From NCBI GenBank assembly GCA_038326995.1, contig JBBQKP010000225.1, forward strand, positions 1 to 5,317: a stretch of 5,317 nt of DNA. The letters are read 5' to 3'. Below the pieces are notes generated by a model. The model worked only from the letters and a program-made list of their open reading frames with translations. It made no database searches and was not told the origin of the DNA. This DNA is from JBBQKP01 sp038326995 (GTDB lineage Bacteria > Planctomycetota > Phycisphaerae > Tepidisphaerales > Tepidisphaeraceae). Of this stretch, positions 1-5,083 are shown one piece after another. The position numbers and the translations under genes are program-made. Position 1 is the first letter of the stretch. Each line of letters begins with the position of its first letter.

Positions 1-1
1 A

Positions 2-2644
2 AGTTCGACGCTCTCGCTCACCGGCTCGCTGAATCAGGCCGCGTCATTCGACGTCGGCGGCACGCTCTCACTCGGCTCTTCGCTCAGCAGTTCCATCGAT
101 CGCATTGGTAACTCTTCAACAATCAACCTGCCGGGCGGCAACCTCTCGCTCATATCGGGTGCCGCGAATTACGCCGAGACGATCGGCACGATCAACGCCC
201 GCGGCACGGCGCGCATCGACCTCGCGCCTTCGCCCTCGGCCGGCGTGCAACTCGTCGCCGCCGCGATCAACGCCTCCGAGGGTCTTGCCGGCGTTTACAT
301 CACCGCGCCCGCGCTGGGGACCGCCCCGCTCGCGGCCGGAAATTCCATCATCACCGCCGCCGTCAACACCTTCGGCGGCAACGCCTCACGCCTCACAAAT
401 CGCGCCGTCGCCACGCACCTCATCACCGCCGATTCAGCTTCCGACACCTCCACGTTCGGCCTGGCAACACAGGGCGCCAACGGCCTGCGTTCGCTCACCA
501 CATCCGAATACCGCACCACGCTCACCGGCTCACTCGCCGACGACAACGTGCAGCTCAGCAACGGCGCGTTCGCTCAAAACTCCAACATCACCGTCAACGC
601 GATGGTCTTGCGTGCGACGCCCGCAGGGGATGGCTTGCCCGTCTCGCTTTCGGGACCGGGCCGAATCACGCTCGACTCGGGCGTGCTTGTTGTGGCGAGT
701 GATGATGCGGGCACGACGTTTACGATCGGCAACGATCTGGCCGCGCGCGCGAACGCGCCGATTCTGGTTCACACCGCCCCGGCCGGGCCTTTGAGCGAAA
801 ACCGCTGGACTCAGCTCACGCTCGGCGGCGCGTTTCAAAACAATCTGGTCAAGACGGGCGGCGGGACTCTCTTTCTTTCCAGCGCCGCCAATGCCGGATC
901 GCTCACCATCGCGGGCGGCATCGTCGCCTTCGAGGGCGACGTCGCATCGTCGGGCAACAGCGCGATCGGCAACGCCGCGGTCCGCATTACAACTGGAGGT
1001 AGCGGATCGTTTTTCACCGGCCTGCTCGCAAGCACGCCCGGCGCGACCGTCGGCCGTGCGATTTCGTTCGACGGGTCCGCTGATTCGCAGTTGGTCATCG
1101 GCAGTTTCGCGGGCGGAGACGTCACCTTCGCCGGGCCGATTTCGATCGACGCCACACGCGTCAGCGTGCTGGGCGATTCCGCTTCCGTCATCCGGTTTAC
1201 CGGCCTGATTTCCGGCACGGGCGGCCTGGGCGAAGCACAGATCGCCTCGCCGCTTTCGCAAACCATTCGTCTGGATTCCATTAACACATTCACGGGCGGC
1301 GTGGAAGTTACTGACGCCCTGTGGCAAATCGGTTCGAACAACGCGTTTGGCAACTCACCTGCCAGCGGGCCGATCGTCATTCAGCCCGGCAACGGCTCGC
1401 TTCAGGCGGTCGATGGGCCGCGCACGCTCGCAAATCGCATGGACGTGTACTCGACCGTCAGGCTCGTGGGCACGCAGAACCTCACCGTCACGGGCGACGT
1501 ATTCCTTGCGTCGGCAGCCCGTGAATTCAACGTGCTCGATACCAATAGCTCACTCGCACTTCAGGGCATCATCTCCGCGGGCGGCCTCAGCAAAACCGGC
1601 GCGGGAAGCCTTCGTGTATCTGGTGCAAATACGTTCGCCGGGCCGGTGACGATTTCCGCGGGCACGGTCGTCGCAAGCTCGTCCTCGGCACTGGGGGCAA
1701 ACAGCGCGTCATCATCCACCGCGACGACGGTCCAACCCGCCGCGGCGCTCGAACTGTCGGGCACGTTCACTTCAGGCGAATCCATTATTCTCGCGGGCGG
1801 GACACTCAGATCGACCGCGGGCAACATCACCCTTTCTCGCGGCCTGCAACTCTCCGCAAATTCGACCGTGCAAACGGCCTCTCCGCTTTTTCTCCAGATT
1901 GGCGTGCGGCGCGAAGCCTCGTCAGCGGGCGCGTTCAACCTCACCAAGATCGGGCCTTCCTCGTTCAACGCGCAATCGTTTCGCGACATCAACACCCTGC
2001 GGCTTGAGGATGGAATCACGGGCGCGAGTTTTTCTGGCGGCGCGGGCGCGAATAGCGGCGCGTCGAAAGTCGGCACGATCGTCTTCGCCGGGGTGTCACC
2101 TGCAGGACGCTTTGATCTGCGTGACAACGTCCTGATCGTCGGCCCGACAACGCTTTCGACCGCGAGCGTCTGGGTCACTGGATCGGCCTCGTCTGCACTG
2201 CTGTTTTCCGGCACCGCTCAGGCCAATATGACGATCGGCTTCGCACAAGCTCTGGATGTTTTTTCCACACTGCCCTCCACGTGGTTCGGGCAAACCATCG
2301 ACGCGACGAACCTGCTTTTTCGAACGACTCTGCTGGGGGACACGAACCTCGACGGCAGAGTCGATTTCGTTGACCTGGTCAACTTGGCCCGGGCGTTCAA
2401 TCGGCCCGGCTCGTGGGTCAACGGCGACAGCGATCGCAACGGCGTCGTCGACTTCATTGATTTGGTCAACATCGCCCGTAATTTCAACCAAAGCCTGCCG
2501 GGGTTGTTGCCCATCGCAGACGGCGGCGGCGCGACGTTCGACGCCGAATGGGCGCGGGCGCAGTCGGTCGTTCCCGAACCCGCGCTGCTTGGCGTCATGT
2601 TGATCGCGGGATTGAGCACATTGCGACGAAGGCGGACACGATGA
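2..2644 (+). CDS. Large secreted surface protein with autotransporter-type beta repeats, dockerin and PEP-CTERM signal (5' partial)
   Basis: The frame is open from the first bases of the window, so the true start and any signal peptide lie upstream; 880 residues are visible. The body is Gly/Ser/Ala/Thr-rich with low charge, as in passenger-like beta-helices. Autotransporter-associated repeats appear at about residues 279-313 (LVKTGGGTLFLSS), 399-450 (INTFTGGVEV) and, most canonically, 520-567 (LSKTGAGSLRVSGANTF, then TISAGTVV). A weaker one follows at about 577-627 (GESIILAGGTLRS). Residues 779-830 form a type I dockerin with two calcium-loop/helix halves, GDTNLDGRVDFVDLVNLA and GDSDRNGVVDFIDLVNIA, each ending in a Phe-Asn pair. 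Residues 856-880 are a PEP-CTERM signal: VVPEP, a hydrophobic stretch, then RRRR. In this family the tripartite tail directs exosortase-dependent sorting. The protein is therefore inferred to be exported and envelope-attached or released. Its ligand is unknown. No obvious terminator follows the TGA stop. Confidence 0.93.
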   Translation, partial: SSTLSLTGSLNQAASFDVGGTLSLGSSLSSSIDRIGNSSTINLPGGNLSLISGAANYAETIGTINARGTARIDLAPSPSAGVQLVAAAINASEGLAGVYITAPALGTAPLAAGNSIITAAVNTFGGNASRLTNRAVATHLITADSASDTSTFGLATQGANGLRSLTTSEYRTTLTGSLADDNVQLSNGAFAQNSNITVNAMVLRATPAGDGLPVSLSGPGRITLDSGVLVVASDDAGTTFTIGNDLAARANAPILVHTAPAGPLSENRWTQLTLGGAFQNNLVKTGGGTLFLSSAANAGSLTIAGGIVAFEGDVASSGNSAIGNAAVRITTGGSGSFFTGLLASTPGATVGRAISFDGSADSQLVIGSFAGGDVTFAGPISIDATRVSVLGDSASVIRFTGLISGTGGLGEAQIASPLSQTIRLDSINTFTGGVEVTDALWQIGSNNAFGNSPASGPIVIQPGNGSLQAVDGPRTLANRMDVYSTVRLVGTQNLTVTGDVFLASAAREFNVLDTNSSLALQGIISAGGLSKTGAGSLRVSGANTFAGPVTISAGTVVASSSSALGANSASSSTATTVQPAAALELSGTFTSGESIILAGGTLRSTAGNITLSRGLQLSANSTVQTASPLFLQIGVRREASSAGAFNLTKIGPSSFNAQSFRDINTLRLEDGITGASFSGGAGANSGASKVGTIVFAGVSPAGRFDLRDNVLIVGPTTLSTASVWVTGSASSALLFSGTAQANMTIGFAQALDVFSTLPSTWFGQTIDATNLLFRTTLLGDTNLDGRVDFVDLVNLARAFNRPGSWVNGDSDRNGVVDFIDLVNIARNFNQSLPGLLPIADGGGATFDAEWARAQSVVPEPALLGVMLIAGLSTLRRRRTR

Positions 2645-2747
2645 GTGCGTTGTAGATACATTGAGCGATAAGAATTGATTGCATCCGCCTCGCGGCCAGT
2701 GATGCGTCGCAACTAAATTTACGGATGAGTTCCAACGTTTGTTGGTG

Positions 2748-2768
2748 GCACAGGACTCTGTCCTGTGC
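2748..2768. repeat. Perfect 9-bp hairpin in tandem repeat copy 1
   Basis: GCACAGGAC, loop TCT, GTCCTGTGC: a perfect 9-bp stem with a 3-base loop. It is preceded by GTTGGTG, which it shares with the inverted hairpins at 3033-3090. No T-run follows, so it does not look like an intrinsic terminator. Confidence 0.85.
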
Positions 2769-2887
2769 TTGTCCTCTGGATTTGGTGTGGCCAGCGCGAT
2801 CGGCAAACAACGCAAAAAAGAAACTTTGACCATGGCCACGAGTGGGTCGCAACTAAATTTACGGATGAGTTCCAACGCTTGTTGGTG

Positions 2888-2908
2888 GCAAAGGACTCTG
2901 TCCTGTGC
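2888..2908. repeat. 9-bp hairpin in tandem repeat copy 2, one mismatch
   Basis: GCAAAGGAC, loop TCT, GTCCTGTGC. It is the same hairpin as in copy 1 but a C-to-A change in the left arm breaks one pair. This suggests copy 2 has drifted, or that the stem is no longer under selection in this copy. Confidence 0.8.
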
Positions 2909-3028
2909 TTGTCGTATGGATTTGGTGTGCCAGCGCGTGATCGGCAAATAGGGTAACAAGGAAACCGCGACCATGACCACGAGTGGGTCGCATCGCACAT
3001 AAAAGAACGCGCTCGTGATGACCGCCGC

Positions 3029-3107
3029 GAGACACAGGTCGGAGACCTGTGCCACCGAACAGATCAACGAGACACAGTCGGAGACCTGTGCCACCGAACA
3101 GATCAAC
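3029..3107. repeat. Two-copy 40/39-bp tandem repeat containing inverted hairpins
   Basis: Unit 1 is 3029-3068 and unit 2 is 3069-3107. They are identical apart from one missing G in unit 2. Each holds the hairpin CACAGGTC, loop GGA, GACCTGTG: perfect over 8 bp in unit 1 (3033-3051), with one bulge in unit 2 (3073-3090). It is followed by CCACCGAACAGATCAAC. Read on the minus strand, the hairpin plus its 5' flank matches the hairpin of the 140-bp repeats. There is no spacer between units, so this is not a CRISPR array. Confidence 0.88.
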
Positions 3108-3202
3108 GTCTCGCAGCGCCACGGTCATGTTCATCCGGCCGCCGTCTAGTTCGATATGCAAAAAGACCGGCGAAATTGCGACATTTTTTTCGCGCAATGA
3201 AA

Positions 3203-3231
3203 CACCCGGGTGTGAGTAGATCACCCGGGTG
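3203..3231 (-). terminator. Candidate terminator: paired CACCCGGGTG palindromes
   Basis: Two copies of the self-complementary 10-mer CACCCGGGTG (3203-3212 and 3222-3231) are separated by nine bases. Together they can form a 10-bp GC-rich stem with a 9-base loop. On the minus strand the stem is followed by TTTCATT, a weak U-tract, about 70 bases after the stop of the minus-strand small gene. It may end that transcript. Because each arm is itself a palindrome, a tandem protein-binding site is an alternative reading. Confidence 0.4.
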
Positions 3232-3264
3232 CATTGGTTAAATAATCAGGAACAATAGGTTTAT

Positions 3265-3286
3265 GCGAAGCGAGAAATCGCATCGC
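3265..3286. repeat. Hairpin just downstream of the small minus-strand gene
   Basis: GCGA-A-GCGA, loop GAAA, TCGC-A-TCGC: two 4-bp helices flanking one A/A mismatch. On the plus strand the loop is GAAA, a GNRA-type tetraloop. On the minus strand it begins 14 bases after the stop codon of the small gene at 3301-3531 and could protect or help end its mRNA. No clear T-run follows on either strand. Confidence 0.4.
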
Positions 3287-3300
3287 TCGAAACCCGTTCT

Positions 3301-3531
3301 TCAGGCGACCTTGACAGCGCGATTGCGAAGACCGCTCAGGCCAGTCTGATGGGCCGAGCCGGTCGTGTAGGCCTGAAGCCACTTCGTGCCACTTTGATCG
3401 TCTGACGCGTTGTCAGACTGGACGGCGAACGAAGCATGCGACGCAGCGACCGATGCGGTCACGCCCGTCACGGCGGCAGAATATCGGGCGGCGTTCGTGG
3501 GGACATCGAAAAGAGTATTCAGCGGGGTCAT
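3301..3531 (-). CDS. Small hypothetical protein, 76 aa
   Basis: I do not recognise this protein. It begins MTPLNTLFDVPTNAARYSAA and ends NRAVKVA. It is rich in Ala, Ser and Thr, has no Cys, and shows no convincing signal peptide or membrane segment. The case for a real gene is the start region: AAGGAG lies six bases before the ATG, by far the best Shine-Dalgarno sequence in the window. Two hairpins follow the stop. The gene stands alone on the minus strand, between the repeat block and a divergent intergenic region that leads to the lactonase gene. An inverted repeat, GTCTGAC-GCGTT-GTCAGAC (3400-3418), sits inside the coding region. A frame on the opposite strand (3410-3601) would start at TTG without an RBS and is rejected. 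A secreted or regulatory small protein is possible, but nothing in the sequence decides it. Confidence 0.6.
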   Translation of the reverse strand: MTPLNTLFDVPTNAARYSAAVTGVTASVAASHASFAVQSDNASDDQSGTKWLQAYTTGSAHQTGLSGLRNRAVKVA

Positions 3532-3537
3532 GGCATT

Positions 3538-3543
3538 CTCCTT
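3538..3543 (-). promoter_or_regulatory. Strong Shine-Dalgarno of the small minus-strand gene
   Basis: Minus-strand AAGGAG followed by the six bases AATGCC and then ATG. This near-ideal match and spacing fixes the start at 3531. It is notable because the lactonase gene in the same window has only a weak ribosome binding site. Confidence 0.75.
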
Positions 3544-3575
3544 GATTCTTAACAGATTCGTTCGTGACTCACTTG

Positions 3576-3593
3576 TTCGACTGGCAGGTCGAA
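3576..3593. promoter_or_regulatory. Short inverted repeat in the leader of the small gene
   Basis: TTCGAC, six-base loop TGGCAG, GTCGAA: a perfect 6-bp inverted repeat 45-62 bases upstream of the small gene's ATG. It may be an operator half-site pair or a leader hairpin. A 6-bp arm can occur by chance. Confidence 0.25.
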
Positions 3594-3783
3594 ACTGCTG
3601 ACATTTCCGGATTGTCTATCGGGAGACGGACGGCTGAGCTTTCGATACCCGGGAAATGCAGACGACAAACTCGTCTTTCAATCTGAAGCAACATTGCACC
3701 CGTTTAGGCGCCTGTGCTGCTAATGGATTGTTTCGGGCACCGAAAAGTCTCTCCTTGCCGTCATTTTGAGAAAGTGAAGTCGA

Positions 3784-3799
3784 GTCGGATTGGTCCGAC
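3784..3799. promoter_or_regulatory. 6-bp hairpin upstream of the lactonase gene
   Basis: GTCGGA, loop TTGG, TCCGAC: a perfect 6-bp stem with a 4-base loop, about 190 bases before the lactonase ATG. It could be a leader structure if transcription starts upstream, or a binding site. Confidence 0.3.
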
Positions 3800-3833
3800 G
3801 CCGGAAATATAACCGATGGCTCTCACCCATGTC

Positions 3834-3853
3834 AAGAGGAAATGCGTCCTCTT
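3834..3853. promoter_or_regulatory. 7-bp hairpin upstream of the lactonase gene
   Basis: AAGAGGA, loop AATGCG, TCCTCTT: a perfect 7-bp stem. Only two Ts flank it on the right, so it is a weak terminator candidate at best. It may belong to an untranslated leader. Confidence 0.35.
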
Positions 3854-3882
3854 TCGCAAGAATCTACCCGTCAGCAATACTC

Positions 3883-3894
3883 ACTTCCGGAAGT
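3883..3894. promoter_or_regulatory. 12-bp perfect palindrome, possible operator
   Basis: ACTTCCGGAAGT is a perfect 12-bp palindrome with no loop, centred about 100 bases upstream of the lactonase start. Loop-free symmetry of this length is better suited to a dimeric DNA-binding regulator than to an RNA hairpin. Which regulator, and whether it controls the lactonase, is not shown. Confidence 0.35.
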
Positions 3895-3991
3895 CTCGCT
3901 TCAGTGGAATCTGCTCGAAAAATCTTGTAAGTTAGAGCGGTAAAGGCCGAAACCACAAGAGTCAGGGGCGTCATCTTTCGGGAACTTTTCG

Positions 3992-4837
3992 ATGATTGAA
4001 GTCGATCAACTCAGCCCGCTGGTCTGCAAGTTAGGCGAGGGCCCGTTGTTCCTCGAGAAGCTTTTTTACTGGATCGATATCGAGGGCAGACAGGTTCACC
4101 GTCTTCAAACCCGCACCGACGAGCTTCACAGTTTCGTCACCCCCAGCAGGCCGGGCTGCGTCGTGCCCAGACAATCGGGCGGCGTCGTTGTTGCATTGGA
4201 AGACGGGATTTACGCGTTGAACGAACAGGCCGGCCGAGTCGAGCGTCTGGCTTACATTCACCTCACCGACCAGCGGCTCAATGACGGCAAGTGCGACCGC
4301 GCTGGAAGGCTCTGGGTCGGTGCGATGGGCCTGCGTGGACAAAAAGAGCAGTCGCGCCTTTACCGCGTCGATCCTGATCATTCGGTCCATGTCATGCTCG
4401 AAGGCGTCACGATTTCAAACGGGCTGGCGTGGACGCAGGACGACAAGACGCTCTACTACATCGACACGCCCACGGGCAGGATCGACGCGTTCGATTTCGA
4501 CCTCGCGGCCGGGACGATTTCCAACCGACGAACCGCGGTCACCGTCGACCCATCACTCGGCCATCCCGACGGAATGACCATCGACACCCAAGGCCGACTC
4601 TGGGTCGGCCTTTGGGGCGGCAGTAGCGTCGCGTGCTTCGACCCCGCGAGCGGAAAACTGCTGAGCAAGATCGCCCTGCCCGTGACCAACGTCACGTGCC
4701 CGACCTTCGGCTCGGCTCTGCTCGATCATCTGTACATCACGACCGCGCAGTTCAGCGAGAACGAACCCGACGCGGGTAAAACGTTCGTCTGCACGCCCGG
4801 CACGACCGGGTTCGCCCCGTTCGCGTTCGGCGGATGA
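3992..4837 (+). CDS. SMP-30/gluconolactonase family sugar-lactone hydrolase
   Basis: This 281-residue protein matches the family in length and motif order, a six-bladed beta-propeller that uses a divalent metal to hydrolyse sugar-acid lactones such as gluconolactone. Visible signatures are LGEGPLF...YWIDI at the N-terminus (Glu16, metal ligand), RLNDGKCDRAGRLWVGAM (Asn97, substrate pocket), ISNGLAW (Asn142, metal ligand) and GHPDGMTIDTQGRLWVG (Asp192, metal ligand). These correspond to Glu18, Asn103, Asn154 and Asp204 of human SMP-30. The family-typical CPTFG...LYITTA segment and a Phe/Gly-rich end show the C-terminus is complete. There is no signal peptide, so it is inferred to be cytoplasmic. 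The ATG places Glu16 at the expected distance; its ribosome site is weak (GGGAA about seven bases upstream). It stands alone, so the actual sugar substrate and pathway cannot be read from its neighbours. Confidence 0.92.
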   Translation: MIEVDQLSPLVCKLGEGPLFLEKLFYWIDIEGRQVHRLQTRTDELHSFVTPSRPGCVVPRQSGGVVVALEDGIYALNEQAGRVERLAYIHLTDQRLNDGKCDRAGRLWVGAMGLRGQKEQSRLYRVDPDHSVHVMLEGVTISNGLAWTQDDKTLYYIDTPTGRIDAFDFDLAAGTISNRRTAVTVDPSLGHPDGMTIDTQGRLWVGLWGGSSVACFDPASGKLLSKIALPVTNVTCPTFGSALLDHLYITTAQFSENEPDAGKTFVCTPGTTGFAPFAFGG

Positions 4838-4880
4838 AACGACGAGGTCCTGACGGGCGTCCTGCAAAGCCGACGATATT

Positions 4881-5083
4881 AAAAGAGCCGCGCAAGAACT
4901 GAGCGGGTTCTGCAAATTACCGTGAATGCAAATTCAATTCCGGCCAGTCAGCACGCGACATCACGTTACCGTCTTTGAATGCTGAACGAAGATGTCCTGC
5001 CGGACGGGCCGGAAAGCGTATGCCGCATTCTGAAATTTTCACGGTCATTTGAGATGCCCGCGAACTTCGTGCGCGGCTCTTTT
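4881..5083. repeat. 203-bp imperfect palindrome with 14-bp perfect terminal inverted repeats (MITE-like foldback)
   Basis: The ends are AAAAGAGCCGCGCA (4881-4894) and its exact reverse complement (5070-5083). Over the outer 46 bases of each arm (4881-4926 against 5038-5083) 36 positions pair. This includes GCGGG, CAAAT and ACCGTGAA blocks. After an asymmetric internal loop, pairing resumes (TTCCGGCC, GTC, GCA, GACATC, CGTT) down to a loop at 4968-4984. The whole unit can therefore fold into one long branched hairpin. No transposase and no clear target duplication is visible. It lies 43 bases after the lactonase stop and its right arm ends in CTCTTTT, so it could also end that transcript. Short frames inside it are taken as by-products. 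Confidence 0.85.

Larger units (their letters stand above)
2706..2986. repeat. Two-copy tandem repeat, 140 and 141 bp
   Basis: Copy 1 runs 2706-2845 and copy 2 runs 2846-2986. Both begin GTCGCAACTAAATTTACGG and end CCACGAGTGG. The first ~95 bases of each copy differ by only about four substitutions, while the last third is more diverged and contains small indels. A third copy starts at 2987 (GTCGCA) but stops matching after about six bases. A degraded copy of the unit end (GGCCA..GTG) is visible just before 2706. Each copy carries a short hairpin (2748-2768 and 2888-2908). Because 140 is not a multiple of three, the repeat is unlikely to encode protein. It could be an intergenic repeat element amplified by slippage or unequal recombination; its function is unknown. 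Confidence 0.9.
2645..3300. other. Repeat-rich non-coding intergenic block
   Basis: I see no supported gene in this stretch. It holds two tandem repeat arrays (2706-2986 and 3029-3107) and two hairpins near its right end, each listed separately. Open frames that cross it on both strands have no convincing ribosome binding site. They also run through repeats of 140, 40 and 39 bases, of which only the last is a multiple of three, so the repeated peptides would fall in shifting frames. The short ATGAGTGCGTTGTAG that overlaps the stop of the upstream gene encodes only four residues and is not taken as a gene. Confidence 0.75.
3602..3991. other. Divergent intergenic region, no gene seen
   Basis: About 390 bases separate the leader of the minus-strand small gene from the lactonase start. 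I found no supported coding frame. GC content falls relative to the coding regions. The stretch holds short perfect inverted repeats at 3660-3676 (AGACGA-CAAAC-TCGTCT), 3784-3799, 3834-3853 and 3883-3894. Promoters for both flanking genes should lie here, but I could not identify a convincing -35/-10 pair. Confidence 0.6.

Noticed and set aside
245..247. GTG as the start of the surface-protein gene
   Set aside because: The same frame is open with the same composition back to base 2, there is no ribosome site before the GTG, and no signal peptide follows it. The gene is cut by the window edge.
530..1327. Long minus-strand frame of 265 codons opposite the surface-protein gene
   Set aside because: High-GC antisense shadow; Arg/Ala-rich composition with no family features. 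The plus-strand frame has clear domains.
2096..3106. 336-codon open frame on the minus strand
   Set aside because: It runs antisense through the end of the surface-protein gene, including its dockerin region, and then through the tandem repeats. It has no ribosome site or recognisable domain, and its repeated peptides result from the DNA repeats.
3029..3107. CRISPR-like repeats
   Set aside because: Only two units, directly adjacent with no spacers; a simple tandem repeat carrying hairpins.
3410..3601. 63-codon plus-strand frame opposite the small minus-strand gene
   Set aside because: Begins at TTG without a ribosome site, whereas the minus-strand frame has AAGGAG and ATG.
4843..4866. Short direct repeat GTCCTG-ACGGGC-GTCCTG after the lactonase stop
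   Set aside because: Two 6-base copies are too short to be distinguished from chance.
5051..5083. Stand-alone intrinsic terminator (GCC-C-GCG stem followed by TCTTTT)
   Set aside because: The stem is real but is part of the right arm of the 203-bp palindrome, so it is described there; termination remains possible but is not a separate feature.
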